A stretch of DNA of 64,000 nt from an uncultured Paracoccaceae bacterium (GTDB lineage: Bacteria; Pseudomonadota; Alphaproteobacteria; Rhodobacterales; Rhodobacteraceae), in NCBI GenBank assembly GCA_947488175.1, contig CANKYO010000003.1, positions 248,001-312,000 on the forward strand, given 5' to 3'. A model generated the notes under the pieces. That model searched no databases, was not told where the DNA came from, and saw only the letters and a program-made list of their open reading frames with translations. This document shows positions 27,225 through 36,354 of this stretch, piece after piece. Positions within the stretch are counted from its first letter, which is position 1; each line of letters opens with the position of its first letter. The position numbers and the translations under genes were made by a program.

Positions 27225-28079
27225 GTGCTGCGTTTCTTTTTTCTGTTTGTCCTGCTGGGGGCCGTGCCCGCCTGCGCCCAGACTGCGTTGATCGGGACCT
27301 ATGAATGGACCCGCGATGATCCGCAATTTGGCGGGTTTTCGGCCATTGAGGTGACCGATGACGGGTTGGGTTTTGTCGCGATCAGCGATCGTGGCGCGTT
27401 GGTTATCGGGGACATTGCCCGCGCTAACGGTGTGATTACGGGTGTTTCTGCGGGTCAGGTGCAGCCGCTTCTGGATGTTGATGATCTGCCGCTTGCCGGT
27501 GAAAAGACCGATAGTGAAGGGTTGGCGATTGGCCCTGATACGCCGCTTTATGTATCTTTTGAGGGGAAATATGACGGTGTGCGCGTGTTTGAGCCGTCTG
27601 GTGCCGCGATCACCGACCTGATCACCGATGCACGGTTTGGTGTGTTGCAGGCCAATTCATCGCTGGAGGCGCTGGCGCTGGGCCCTGATGGCGCGCTTTA
27701 TGCCTTGCCGGAACGGTCGGGGCGCGCGGAGCGTCCGTTTCCGGTTTATCGTTTGCTGGACGGCAAATGGGACCAGCCCTTTGATATTCCGCGGCGTGGT
27801 GCGTTCCTGGTTTCCGGGGCCGATATCGGCCCGGATGGCCGGCTCTATGTGCTGGAGCGTGATTTTGTCGGGATCGGTTTTCGCAGCCGTGTGCGCCGGT
27901 TTGATCTGGGCGGTGGGAATGAGGAAGTGCTGTTGCAGACGGGGATCGGCACCCATGACAATCTGGAGGGGATCAGTGTCTGGGCGGATGACGAAGGGCT
28001 GCGGATGACGCTGATTTCGGACGATAACTTTCGCCGTTTTCAACGCACCGAGATTGTGGAATATCGCATCAGCGATTGA
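27225..28079 (+). CDS. Esterase-like phytase-family secreted protein
   Basis: 284 residues from the GTG at 27225, which has AAAGG eight bases upstream; a TTG at 27207 is an alternative. A signal peptide (MLRFFFLFV to ACAQ) leads to a beta-propeller-type fold: [68 protein letters not shown] and [20 protein letters not shown]. This fits the esterase-like phytase domain found in alphaproteobacterial periplasmic proteins. The actual substrate is unknown. Confidence 0.8.
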   Translation: MLRFFFLFVLLGAVPACAQTALIGTYEWTRDDPQFGGFSAIEVTDDGLGFVAISDRGALVIGDIARANGVITGVSAGQVQPLLDVDDLPLAGEKTDSEGLAIGPDTPLYVSFEGKYDGVRVFEPSGAAITDLITDARFGVLQANSSLEALALGPDGALYALPERSGRAERPFPVYRLLDGKWDQPFDIPRRGAFLVSGADIGPDGRLYVLERDFVGIGFRSRVRRFDLGGGNEEVLLQTGIGTHDNLEGISVWADDEGLRMTLISDDNFRRFQRTEIVEYRISD

Positions 28080-28169
28080 CAGGCAGGGGCTGGCGGCGCT
28101 ATTGCGCGCCGTCCCCGGATGATCCGCGGGGCCAAGTGCCGCACCCTTGCCAAAACGGAAACCAAAGAC

Positions 28170-28811
28170 ATGACACGTATCCTTCCCGGCGTTCTCGCCA
28201 TGGCCACTATTGTTGTGGCGTCCAACATCCTTGTGCAGTTCCTGATCCTTGACGGGTTGCTGACCTGGGGCGCGTTCACCTATCCGCTGGCGTTTCTGGT
28301 CACCGATGTGATGAACCGGGTTTATGGATCTGCTGCCGCGCGCAAGGTGGTTTTTGCGGGGCTGGTCGTCGGGATTATCTGCAGCCTGATCGGGTCGCAG
28401 ATAATGTTGCAGGGGGACGAGTCTGAATATCCGGCGGTCGCGTTGCGTATCGCCATCGCGTCGGCCACGGCGTTTCTGGTGGCGCAACTGCTTGATATCG
28501 CTGTGTTCAACCGCCTGCGCCAGGGGTCCTGGTGGAAGGCCCCGCTGGGCAGCACTTTGATCAGTTCGACAGTTGATACGCTGATTTTCTTTTCGATTGC
28601 CTTTGCGGCTGTTTTCAACGGTTTCAGTGCTGTCGCGGCTGACGAAGTGGTCTGGGCGCAGGAGGCTGTGCCGTTTTTGATGACCGGTCCGATGGCGCCG
28701 CTTTGGGTCTCGCTGGCGGTTGCCGACTGGGGTGTGAAGCTGGCTGTCGCGCTGATTGCGCTGGTGCCGTTTCGCATCATTGTTGGGCGGATGCAGCGGA
28801 CGGTCACTTAA
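28170..28811 (+). CDS. Queuosine precursor transporter (YhhQ/QPTR, VUT family)
   Basis: 213 residues from the ATG at 28170; a longer frame from 28119 adds a polar leader. Six or so hydrophobic segments are present. Family motifs are ATIVVASNILVQFLI, LTWGAFTYPLAFLVTDVMNR and STLISSTVDTLIFFSIAF. YhhQ imports queuine precursors such as preQ0/preQ1 for tRNA modification at GUN anticodons. I looked for a preQ1 riboswitch in the 90-bp leader and saw none. Confidence 0.9.
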   Translation: MTRILPGVLAMATIVVASNILVQFLILDGLLTWGAFTYPLAFLVTDVMNRVYGSAAARKVVFAGLVVGIICSLIGSQIMLQGDESEYPAVALRIAIASATAFLVAQLLDIAVFNRLRQGSWWKAPLGSTLISSTVDTLIFFSIAFAAVFNGFSAVAADEVVWAQEAVPFLMTGPMAPLWVSLAVADWGVKLAVALIALVPFRIIVGRMQRTVT

Positions 28812-28881
28812 ACGCGACCACTGGTATATTTTTACTTGAAATATACCAAATCTGTGCGAACTTGCGTTCAGGCGAAACATT

Positions 28882-29054
28882 TTGAAAGGAGGTGATCCAG
28901 TGCATCATGAGGTATTGGAGAAGTGTGTCGGGACAACTTGGGGGGTACGCAGCTAGGGCAGCCCTTGGCTGAAGTAGATCCAAGGTGGGCAACCTAACCG
29001 ACCCGCCTCCGTAATTCAGGAAAGGGCCATCCCATCGCCGGGGTGGCCCTTTTT
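28882..29054 (+). ncRNA. Structured small RNA with extended Shine-Dalgarno and tiny ORF
   Basis: The segment begins with GAAAGGAGGTGATCCAG, an exact complement of the conserved 16S rRNA 3' end over 17 bases. A GTG seven bases after AGGAGG opens an 18-codon frame (28901-28957). An overlapping ATG at 28908 in another frame opens a 21-codon frame (MRYWRSVSGQLGGYAARAAL and one more). Downstream, GCCCTTGG (28961-28968) pairs with CCAAGG-T-GGGC (28980-28990), then a strong terminator follows. It may be a small mRNA, a leader or a ribosome-binding sRNA. Confidence 0.55.
29021..29054 (+). terminator. Intrinsic terminator
   Basis: AAAGGGCCATCCC pairs with GGGGTGGCCCTTT (13 bp, one G-U pair) around ATCGCC, followed by five T. 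It ends the small transcription unit at 28882 and separates it from arfB. Confidence 0.9.
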
Positions 29055-29076
29055 CGTTGGGATTTTGACGGTCGGC

Positions 29077-29117
29077 GTTGCGTCGGATATGCGTCGGCAA
29101 AACGTCGGACCCCAAAG
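29077..29117 (+). repeat. CGTCGG-rich dispersed repeat, copy B
   Basis: TTGCGTCGGATAT is followed by the word GCGTCGGCAAAACGTCGGAC (29091-29110) and CCCAAAG. The 20-base word is identical to copy A at 21355-21374. It sits between a terminator and the arfB start. Confidence 0.7.
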
Positions 29118-29130
29118 CCTGGTGCATCAA

Positions 29131-29544
29131 TTGAAAATTAACGATCAGATCGAGATTGCCGATTGGGAACTGACGGAGAGTTTTGCCCGGTCGTCCGGTC
29201 CCGGCGGGCAGAACGTGAACAAGGTGTCGACGGCGGTTGAACTGCGGTTCGAGGCGGAGCGGTCGCCCAATCTGCCCGATCCGGTCAAGCGTCGCCTGCG
29301 CCGGCTGGCGGGTCGCCGCTGGACGCAGGATGGGGCGATTGTGATTTTTGTGCAGGAAACCCGCAGTCAGGCCCGCAATCGCGAGATTGCCAGGGATAGG
29401 TTGGCGGAGCTGATCCAGAAGGCCTGTGAAAAGCCCAAGCGCCGGGTGCCGACCAAGCCAACCTATGGTTCGGTCAAGCGGCGGTTGAAGGCAAAGAAGG
29501 TACGTGGCGAAGTAAAGGCATTGCGCGGGCGGGTGGACGAGTGA
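29131..29544 (+). CDS. arfB: Alternative ribosome-rescue factor ArfB (YaeJ)
   Basis: 137 residues from the TTG at 29131, the start that best matches the family N-terminus; the open frame extends to a TTG at 29065 through the CGTCGG repeat. The catalytic GGQ is in RSSGPGGQNVNKVSTAVELR, and a basic C-terminal tail (KRRLKAKKVRGEVKALRGR) is the part that reads the empty mRNA channel. ArfB hydrolyses peptidyl-tRNA on stalled ribosomes lacking a stop codon. Confidence 0.92.
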   Translation: MKINDQIEIADWELTESFARSSGPGGQNVNKVSTAVELRFEAERSPNLPDPVKRRLRRLAGRRWTQDGAIVIFVQETRSQARNREIARDRLAELIQKACEKPKRRVPTKPTYGSVKRRLKAKKVRGEVKALRGRVDE

Positions 29545-29641
29545 CAGCGCGGCGCGACGCCTGACCAATTGTCGAGCCTGTCATGACGTCCAGAATCCCG
29601 AACTAAAACGCAACCAAGCCCATCAGCATAAATGAAGCGTG

Positions 29642-29655
29642 TTGATCAGTGTCAA
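29642..29655. promoter_or_regulatory. Weak FNR/CRP-like site upstream of macA-type genes
   Basis: TTGATCAGTGTCAA matches the FNR-type pattern TTGAT-N4-ATCAA with one mismatch in the right half. It lies 59 bp before the adaptor-protein start. This is the weakest of the four such sites in the window. Confidence 0.35.
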
Positions 29656-29713
29656 TGCAGCCTTGTGCTGAGGCCCTAGATTGACGGTGGAATCGCGCTG
29701 CTGAGAGGTCGTT

Positions 29714-30952
29714 ATGTCGCAAACACCGGAAGATGTTGTTGCTCGGTTGGGGCTGGATCGCAAAGGCGGCCTGATACCGACATGGGTCAAGTATCTGATT
29801 GGCATTGTCGTGATTGCCGGCGGTGTCTTTTACTGGACGTCAGCGGCGGGCCCGGAAAATGATGTGTCTTATGTGACGGCCCCCGCCGCCACGGGCGATC
29901 TGCGGGTTACGGTGACGGCGACCGGCACGGTTGAGCCGACCAATCTGGTTGATATCTCAAGCGAGTTGTCGGGCATTCTGGCCAGCGTCAATGTCGATTT
30001 CAACGACACGGTCACCAAGGGGACCGTGCTTGCAGAACTGGATACCACCAAGCTGGATGCCTTGCTGGCTGTCAGCAAGGCGTCGTTGGACAGTGCCATC
30101 GCCCGTGTTGCGATGGCCGAGGCCACGCTGGACGAAGCGCGGGCGAAATATGAAAACGCCTTGCGGCTGGAAGAGCGCGGTTTCACGCCCCAGCAGGAGT
30201 TTATCTCTCACCGTGCCGCTTACGTGCGGGCCCAGTCTGCGTTGCAATCAGCGCTGGCAGATCGGGCATTGGCCGAGGCTGATCTGGATCTGCATCATGC
30301 GGAACTGGAGAAGGCCTGCATCTGTTCGCCCATTGATGGGGTCGTGCTGGATCGGGCTGTTGATGAAGGCCAGATCGTGGCCGCCGCGCTGTCCGCTCCG
30401 GTGCTGTTTACAGTGGCTGAGGACCTGTCCCAGATGGAGCTGCAGGTTGATATTGACGAGGCGGATATTGGGCGCACGGCGGTGGGGAACAGCGCGACGT
30501 TTACCGTTGATGCCTATGATGAACGGGTTTTCCCGGCAGAGATTTCCGAAATCCGCTTTGCCCCGCGCACGGTTGATGGGGTGGTCACCTATAAGGCCAT
30601 TCTGAGCGTGGACAATTCCGACTTGTCATTGCGTCCAGGTATGACCGCCACGGCGGATATCACGGTTGCTGAAATAAAGGACGCTTTGGTCGTGCCGAAC
30701 GCTGCCCTGCGCTATGCCCCGCCGGCTGCGCCGACGGAGGAAGAAGACCGCAGTGGTCTGCTGGGCATGTTGATCCCGGATGGCGATGGCGGTCGCAACC
30801 TTGGCGATGACAAAACCCTGTGGGTGATGCGGGGTGATGTGCCGCAGGAAATCAGCGTGCGGTCGGGCCAGAGCGACGGTCGCATGACCGAGATACTGGA
30901 AGCGGATCTTGCCCCCGGTGATCTGGTGATCGTGGACCGGATCGATGGCTGA
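29714..30952 (+). CDS. MacA-type periplasmic adaptor protein
   Basis: 412 residues. One N-terminal membrane anchor (YLIGIVVIAGGVFYWTSAAG) precedes the lipoyl halves (VTVTATGTVEPTNLVDISSE and CICSPIDGVVLDRAVDEGQI) around an alpha-hairpin (about residues 100-200). Beta-barrel and membrane-proximal domains follow (LRPGMTATADITVAEIKDAL). The adaptor joins the inner-membrane MacB-type ABC transporter to an outer-membrane channel; no TolC gene is adjacent. The 3' end overlaps the ATPase gene by 8 bp. Confidence 0.9.
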   Translation: MSQTPEDVVARLGLDRKGGLIPTWVKYLIGIVVIAGGVFYWTSAAGPENDVSYVTAPAATGDLRVTVTATGTVEPTNLVDISSELSGILASVNVDFNDTVTKGTVLAELDTTKLDALLAVSKASLDSAIARVAMAEATLDEARAKYENALRLEERGFTPQQEFISHRAAYVRAQSALQSALADRALAEADLDLHHAELEKACICSPIDGVVLDRAVDEGQIVAAALSAPVLFTVAEDLSQMELQVDIDEADIGRTAVGNSATFTVDAYDERVFPAEISEIRFAPRTVDGVVTYKAILSVDNSDLSLRPGMTATADITVAEIKDALVVPNAALRYAPPAAPTEEEDRSGLLGMLIPDGDGGRNLGDDKTLWVMRGDVPQEISVRSGQSDGRMTEILEADLAPGDLVIVDRIDG

Positions 30953-31664
30953 TCCCGCAAGCACAGATCTACCGCTGATCCGGCTGCGCGATATCAGCCG
31001 CGTCTATGGCATGGGCGAGGCCGAGGTACGGGCCCTTGATGGCATCAACCTTGATATCGAAAAGGGTGAGTTCGTGGCCATTATGGGCCCCAGCGGGTCC
31101 GGCAAATCGACGGCGATGAATGTGCTTGGATGCCTCGATGTGCCCACAAGCGGGCAGTATCACTTCAACGGGGTTGAGGTTGCCCATCTGACGCAGGATC
31201 AGCGTGCCTTGCTGCGTCGTCATTATCTGGGCTTCATCTTTCAGGGGTATAATCTGCTGCCACGCACCAGTGCCTTGCAGAATGTGGAACTGCCGCTGAT
31301 TTACAAGGGGCTGGGCCGGGCGGAGCGTCATGCGGCGGCGACCGAGGCGCTGGCCAAGGTCGGTTTGGCCCATCGCGCTAGCCATGATCCTTCGGAATTG
31401 TCCGGGGGGCAGCAACAGCGGGTGGCCATTGCCCGCGCCCTGGCGGGTAATCCGCAGGTGATCCTGGCAGATGAGCCGACCGGCAATCTGGATACCAAGT
31501 TGTCGGCAGAGATCATGGAGGTTCTGCAGAAGCTGAATGAAGAGGACGGGCTGACCATCATCATGGTCACGCATGAGGCCGATATGGCCGAATTTGCCCA
31601 TCGTTTGATTTGGATGGTGGATGGCCGGATCGAACGCGACGGCCGGACATCGAGGGCTGCCTGA
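30945..31664 (+). CDS. MacB/LolD-type ABC transporter ATPase
   Basis: 239 residues with all ATPase motifs. Walker A is GPSGSGKST at about residue 47, the signature is LSGGQQQRVAIARAL, Walker B is VILADEPTGNLD, and the H-loop is in IIMVTHEADMA. The N-terminal IRLRDISRVYGMGEAEVRAL is typical of MacB/FtsE-like mechanotransmission ATPases. It is encoded separately from its permease, whereas E. coli MacB is fused. Confidence 0.93.
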   Translation: MADPASTDLPLIRLRDISRVYGMGEAEVRALDGINLDIEKGEFVAIMGPSGSGKSTAMNVLGCLDVPTSGQYHFNGVEVAHLTQDQRALLRRHYLGFIFQGYNLLPRTSALQNVELPLIYKGLGRAERHAAATEALAKVGLAHRASHDPSELSGGQQQRVAIARALAGNPQVILADEPTGNLDTKLSAEIMEVLQKLNEEDGLTIIMVTHEADMAEFAHRLIWMVDGRIERDGRTSRAA

Positions 31665-31665
31665 A

Positions 31666-32877
31666 ATGTTGTGGGAAACCGTCAAACTTGCCGTGCAGGC
31701 CATTTTTCGCAACGCTTTGCGGTCGTTTCTAACAGTTTTGGGCATCGTTATTGGTGTCGGGGCGGTCATTGCCATGGTCACGGTTGGTCAAGGGTCCACC
31801 GAACAGGTCACGGCGGATGTCGAGAAGCTGGGCACCAACATGCTGATGGTGATGCCGGGTCAGGACGCGATGGAGGGTGGGCCGGTTGGGACGGCGGTGC
31901 AGCTGTTTTCGATCCGCATGAATGACCTTTTGGAAGAAGAGCTGGGTGTCATAGAGGTATCGGCCCCGCTGAGCATGGGTCGCGCGCGCGTCGTCTTTGG
32001 CAACGAAAATCGCCGCACCGATATGGTCGGCACCGATAATCGGTACTTTAGCGCAGCCCAGTGGGAGGTGGAGCGCGGCCGTCTGTTTGATGTTACCGAG
32101 CTTCAATCCGGAAAGCCGGTCTGTGTGATCGGTGAAACCGTGCGCAAGGATCTATTTGGAACGTCTGATCCGATTGGCGAAGAGATCCGGATACAAACGC
32201 TATCTTGCGAGGTGATTGGGCTGCTGAAATCCAAAGGTGCGTCCACGTTTGGCAGTGATCAGGATGATTTTGTCATCATGCCGATCCGGACGTTTCAAAG
32301 GCGGATCGCCGGAAACACGGATGTGTCCCTGTTTATTGTGTCGGTCCGCGATGGTGTTGATACCGAACGCGCCAAGACAGAGATTGAAGCGGTCATGCGC
32401 GACCTTCGCAGGATCGGGCGCGGCGAAGAAGACGATTTCACCGTCATGGACATGAAGCAACTGGCGACGATGTTGTCGGGGATTACCGGCATTCTGACCG
32501 GGCTATTGTCGGCTGTGGCTGCTGTCAGCCTGCTGGTTGGTGGTATCGGGATCATGAATATCATGCTGGTGTCGGTCACCGAACGCACTCGCGAGATTGG
32601 CATCCGTCTGGCCATTGGTGCGCAGGCCTGGCAGGTGCTGCTGCAGTTTCTGGTCGAGGCGATCATTCTGTCGCTTTTTGGCGGCCTGATCGGGATCGTT
32701 GTGGGGCTGGGTATGGGGCTGCTGGGGGCGAATATGCTGTCGATCCCGTTCCGGCCTGATCCGCAGATTGTGCTGCTGGCCTTTGCCTTTTCCGCCGCTG
32801 TTGGCGTGGTTTTCGGGTTCTTTCCGGCCCGCCGCGCGGCCCGTTTGAACCCGATTGACGCCTTGCGGCGCGAGTGA
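31666..32877 (+). CDS. MacB-type ABC permease (FtsX-like)
   Basis: 403 residues from the ATG one base after the ATPase stop; an ATG at 31621 inside the ATPase gene would add an unlikely leader. The first membrane helix has RSFLTVLGIVIGVGAVIAMV, followed by a large MacB-type periplasmic domain (about residues 45-275). Three C-terminal helices begin with LLVGGIGIMNIMLVSVTERT, then REIGIRLAIGA. It completes an adaptor-ATPase-permease efflux system for antibiotics, toxins or lipoproteins; the substrate is unknown. Confidence 0.92.
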   Translation: MLWETVKLAVQAIFRNALRSFLTVLGIVIGVGAVIAMVTVGQGSTEQVTADVEKLGTNMLMVMPGQDAMEGGPVGTAVQLFSIRMNDLLEEELGVIEVSAPLSMGRARVVFGNENRRTDMVGTDNRYFSAAQWEVERGRLFDVTELQSGKPVCVIGETVRKDLFGTSDPIGEEIRIQTLSCEVIGLLKSKGASTFGSDQDDFVIMPIRTFQRRIAGNTDVSLFIVSVRDGVDTERAKTEIEAVMRDLRRIGRGEEDDFTVMDMKQLATMLSGITGILTGLLSAVAAVSLLVGGIGIMNIMLVSVTERTREIGIRLAIGAQAWQVLLQFLVEAIILSLFGGLIGIVVGLGMGLLGANMLSIPFRPDPQIVLLAFAFSAAVGVVFGFFPARRAARLNPIDALRRE

Positions 32878-32884
32878 TGACGGG

Positions 32885-32898
32885 TTGATTTAGATCAG
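32885..32898. promoter_or_regulatory. FNR/FnrL-type site upstream of ppsA
   Basis: TTGATTTAGATCAG matches TTGAT-N4-ATCAA with a single mismatch at the last base. It is centred about 65 bp upstream of the ppsA start, similar to the sites before pfkB and hoxF. Confidence 0.6.
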
Positions 32899-32956
32899 TT
32901 GTCGTCCTGTGGAAATGCCGCAGGCTGTCGGAGATATCCCAGAAAAGGACGACACC

Positions 32957-35335
32957 ATGGCCTCATCCACACCTCTTGTTTTGAATTTCACCGAAGTCCG
33001 GCGTGGCGATGTCGAAACCGTTGGCGGCAAGAACGCGTCGCTGGGCGAGATGATCAGTGAATTGGGCGAGAAGGGTATCCTTGTCCCGCCCGGATTTGCC
33101 ACGACGGCGGATGCGTTTCGCGCCTATCTGACGGCGAATGGTCTGGATGCCAAGATTGGCGTGGCACTTGAGGCGTTGGCGAGTGGCAAGAAGACGTTGC
33201 ATCAGACAGGGCTGGCTGTCCGCGAGTTGATCCTGAGCGGAGATTTTCCGGAGGATACGGCGAACGCAATTTCCGAGCATTACGGGATGTTGTGCGATCT
33301 GGCGGGCGAAAAGGATGTGCCGGTCGCCGTCCGATCCAGTGCCACTGCAGAGGATTTGCCCGATGCCAGCTTTGCCGGTCAGCAGGAGACGTTTTTGAAC
33401 GTGATTGGTGAGGCTGCGCTGATGGAGGCGTGCCGCAAATGCTATGCTTCGTTGTTCACGGACCGTGCGATTTCCTATCGCCAGATGCAGGGGTTTTCCC
33501 ATAGTCAGGTTGCCCTGTCAGTGGGTGTGCAGCAGATGGTGCGCGCCGATACGGGCGGGTCGGGTGTGATGTTTTCGATTGATACGGAGTCCGGGTTTCC
33601 CGATGCGGTCCTGATCAATGCCGCCTGGGGTCTGGGTGAGAATGTGGTGCAGGGCGCGGTTGATCCTGATGAGTACGAGGTGTTCAAGCCGTTTCTGGAG
33701 AATGAGGCACTGACTCCTATTCTGGAGAAGCGGCTGGGGGCGAAAGAGATCAAGATGATCCATGATCGCGACGGTACGCCGCGCAATGTGCCGACCTCCA
33801 AGGCGGAGCGGGCGCGGTTTGTGCTGAGCGATGCGGAGATCCTGACGCTGGCCCGGCAGGCCAAGATCATCGAGGCGCATTATGGTCAGCCGATGGATAT
33901 GGAATGGGCGCGGGATGGCAAGACCGGCACGTTATATATCGTGCAGGCGCGGCCTGAGACGGTGCAATCGCGGGCCGATGTGGGGTCACTGAAGTCCTAT
34001 GCGGTTGAGGATCCGGGTGAGGTGATCCTGACAGGGCTGAGCGTGGGGAGTGCTGCTGTGGCCGGGCGGGTCTGTCTGATCGAGAAGGCGACGGATATTG
34101 ACCGGTTTGTTGATGGATCGGTTCTGGTGACGTCGATCACGGACCCGGATTGGGTGCCGATCATGAAGCGTGCTGCAGCGATTGTGACGGACCATGGCGG
34201 ACGCACATCGCACGCCGCGATTGTCAGCCGTGAATTGGGTTTGCCGGCCATCGTGGGCTGCGGGAACGCGACCCATATACTGCATGACGGGCAGGATGTG
34301 ACCGTGTCCTGTGCGGGTGGCGAGGATGGCGTGGTGACCGAGGGGATTTCGACGATCAAGGTGGTCGAGGAGTCGCTGGATCGGTTGCCGGAGGTGACGA
34401 CGAAGGTGATGCTGAATCTGGCCAATCCCACCGCCGCATTGCGTTGGTGGCGGTTGCCAGTGGATGGGGTGGGGCTGGCCCGGATGGAATTTGTGGTGAA
34501 TTCCGCCGTGCAGGTGCATCCCATGGCGCTGGCACATTTTGAGCAGGTCACGGACGCGGCGGCGCGCGAGGCGATTGAGGTCCTGACCACAGGTTATGAC
34601 ACCAAGTCAGAATATTTTGTGGACCAGTTGTCGCGTGGATTGTCGCGGATCGCGGCGTTTTGCTATCCCAAGCCGGTCATCGTGCGGATGAGCGATTTCA
34701 AGACCAACGAATACGCCGAACTGCTGGGCGGGCGTGATTTCGAACCCCATGAGGAAAACCCGATGATCGGGTTCCGGGGCGCGTCGCGCTATTATTCGCC
34801 GCGCTATCGCGATGGCTTTGCGCTGGAATGTCAGGCGATTGCGCGACTGCGTAATCAGATGGGCTTTGACAATGTGATCATGATGATCCCGTTTTGCCGG
34901 ACCCCGGAAGAGGCGGATCAGGTGTTGGCTGTGATGGCTGAAAACGGGCTGGAGCGCGGCAAGGACGGGCTGCAGGTCTATGTGATGTGCGAGATTCCGG
35001 CGAATGTTGTTCGGGCCGCCGAATTTGCCGAGCGCTTTGACGGGTTTTCGATCGGGTCGAATGATTTGACCCAGCTGACACTTGGCATCGACCGCGATTC
35101 CGACGAATTGGCGGGGTTGTTCCGTGAAGATGACCCGTCGGTTTTGTGGATGATCGAGAATGTCATCAAGGCCGCGCACAAGGCCGGATCGAAAGTCGGT
35201 TTTTGCGGTCAGGCGCCCAGCAATGATCCGACCTATGCCAAGCGTCTGGTCGGATTCGGGATCGACAGTATCTCGGTCACGCCGGACAGTTTTGTCAGTG
35301 TGTTGCGCAACGTGGCGGCGGCGGAAAGCGGCTAG
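32957..35335 (+). CDS. ppsA: Phosphoenolpyruvate synthase
   Basis: 792 residues from the ATG at 32957, which follows AAAAGGACGAC. The N-terminal ATP-grasp part has VGGKNASLGEMISEL and PVAVRSSATAEDLPDASFAG. The phosphohistidine domain has TDHGGRTSHAAIVSRELGLP, with the catalytic His. The C-terminal PEP/pyruvate TIM barrel has GLARMEFVVNS, SIGSNDLTQLTLGIDRDS and a late VGFCGQAPS cysteine motif. It makes PEP from pyruvate and ATP, the first gluconeogenic step. The 3' end overlaps the convergent pfkB gene by 4 bp. Confidence 0.95.
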   Translation: MASSTPLVLNFTEVRRGDVETVGGKNASLGEMISELGEKGILVPPGFATTADAFRAYLTANGLDAKIGVALEALASGKKTLHQTGLAVRELILSGDFPEDTANAISEHYGMLCDLAGEKDVPVAVRSSATAEDLPDASFAGQQETFLNVIGEAALMEACRKCYASLFTDRAISYRQMQGFSHSQVALSVGVQQMVRADTGGSGVMFSIDTESGFPDAVLINAAWGLGENVVQGAVDPDEYEVFKPFLENEALTPILEKRLGAKEIKMIHDRDGTPRNVPTSKAERARFVLSDAEILTLARQAKIIEAHYGQPMDMEWARDGKTGTLYIVQARPETVQSRADVGSLKSYAVEDPGEVILTGLSVGSAAVAGRVCLIEKATDIDRFVDGSVLVTSITDPDWVPIMKRAAAIVTDHGGRTSHAAIVSRELGLPAIVGCGNATHILHDGQDVTVSCAGGEDGVVTEGISTIKVVEESLDRLPEVTTKVMLNLANPTAALRWWRLPVDGVGLARMEFVVNSAVQVHPMALAHFEQVTDAAAREAIEVLTTGYDTKSEYFVDQLSRGLSRIAAFCYPKPVIVRMSDFKTNEYAELLGGRDFEPHEENPMIGFRGASRYYSPRYRDGFALECQAIARLRNQMGFDNVIMMIPFCRTPEEADQVLAVMAENGLERGKDGLQVYVMCEIPANVVRAAEFAERFDGFSIGSNDLTQLTLGIDRDSDELAGLFREDDPSVLWMIENVIKAAHKAGSKVGFCGQAPSNDPTYAKRLVGFGIDSISVTPDSFVSVLRNVAAAESG

Positions 35336-36279
35336 ACATCGGTCACAGTGCAAAGCGGCAGCAGCGCAGTGACGCTTTGCAGGTCGCAAAGTGCGGTGCC
35401 TTCGGTGCCGACTGTTGCGCTGGCGGCGGCGACGCCCCATTGCAGCGCCTGATCAAGCGGTTCGTCACGGGCCAGTGCCAATGTCATGGCCCCGACAAAG
35501 GCATCGCCCGCCCCAATGGCGCTGCGCACCGGCACATGGGCCGCCTTGCAAAACAGCCGTTGGTTAGCTGACACCAGCATGGACCCTTCGGCGCCGCGGC
35601 CGCTGATCACGATCTCGGCCACGCCGCGTGCGATCAGCCCCGCGGCGAATGAAATCGTGTCGGCCACGGTGATCAGGGGGTGCCCTGCGGCTTCGTTCGC
35701 TTCCTTCTGGTCGACGCGCAGCAGGTGGACCGGCTGTGTCGGTGCCGCGATCAGTTGGGCCAGACCCGGACCTGCAGTGTCGATGATCAGTTTGCTGCCG
35801 ATTGGCGTCAGGGACGCGATGACCTGTTGCAGGAAATCTGGCGGTAGACCTGGCGCCACGCTGCCGCTAATGACGGTCAGCCCGTCGGGCGGGGCCGCTG
35901 CGTGGATCATGCTGAGCAGATGTGTGGCATCGGTGCTGGTCAGTTCCTCCCCCGGTAATCCGAACCGATATTGCGCGCCGCTGGTTTCGTCGGTGACCGC
36001 GAAGCTTTGCCGTGTTTCGCCACTGACGGGGACCGGGATGAAGGGGATGTTTTCAGCGGACAGGAGGTTACATAATTGCGCGCCTGTTGCCCCACCGATG
36101 GCAACCAGTGCGGTGACATGGCCGCCAAGTTTGCCGATTGTGCGCGCTACGTTGACCCCGCCGCCGCCCGGGTCAATCCGGGGTGATTTGCATCGTAGCT
36201 TTGGTCCGGCGATGACCTGATCGACAGATGTCGCAAGATCAAGGGCGGGGTTGAGCGTGATTGTCAGGATGTCGCGCAT
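35332..36279 (-). CDS. pfkB: PfkB-family phosphofructokinase
   Basis: 315 residues of the ribokinase fold. N-terminal DILTITLNPALDLATSV and GGGGVNVARTIGKLGG are typical of PfkB/FruK. The C-terminal catalytic motif is SAIGAGDAFVGAMTLALA with the base Asp, and GLPGEEL matches the minor 6-phosphofructokinase branch more than FruK. Phosphorylation of fructose-6-phosphate is the likely activity. The gene opposes ppsA, so opposing steps of glycolysis and gluconeogenesis are adjacent. A perfect FNR-type box lies upstream. Confidence 0.85.
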   Translation of the reverse strand: MRDILTITLNPALDLATSVDQVIAGPKLRCKSPRIDPGGGGVNVARTIGKLGGHVTALVAIGGATGAQLCNLLSAENIPFIPVPVSGETRQSFAVTDETSGAQYRFGLPGEELTSTDATHLLSMIHAAAPPDGLTVISGSVAPGLPPDFLQQVIASLTPIGSKLIIDTAGPGLAQLIAAPTQPVHLLRVDQKEANEAAGHPLITVADTISFAAGLIARGVAEIVISGRGAEGSMLVSANQRLFCKAAHVPVRSAIGAGDAFVGAMTLALARDEPLDQALQWGVAAASATVGTEGTALCDLQSVTALLPLCTVTDV

Positions 36280-36334
36280 GGGCTGGCCTTTTTATTGACC
36301 AGTCCAGCATATACCCTTTCCGCGCGGCGCGCGT

Positions 36335-36348
36335 TTGATGTCAATCAA
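36335..36348. promoter_or_regulatory. Perfect FNR/FnrL-type box upstream of pfkB
   Basis: TTGATGTCAATCAA fits TTGAT-N4-ATCAA exactly. It is centred about 62 bp upstream of the pfkB start on the minus strand and lies between two minus-strand genes. It is the best match of the sites seen here. Confidence 0.7.
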
Positions 36349-36354
36349 GGTGTA

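Noticed and set aside
28080..28169. preQ1 riboswitch before the queuosine transporter
   Set aside because: The leader lacks the expected hairpin and A-rich tail of known preQ1 classes.
27657..28880. 407-codon minus-strand frame
   Set aside because: It is antisense to the phytase-like and YhhQ genes, with no domain and basic low-complexity composition.
28882..28898. Fragment of a 16S rRNA gene on the minus strand
   Set aside because: Only 17 bases match; sequence beyond it does not continue as 16S, and a start codon lies at ideal spacing.
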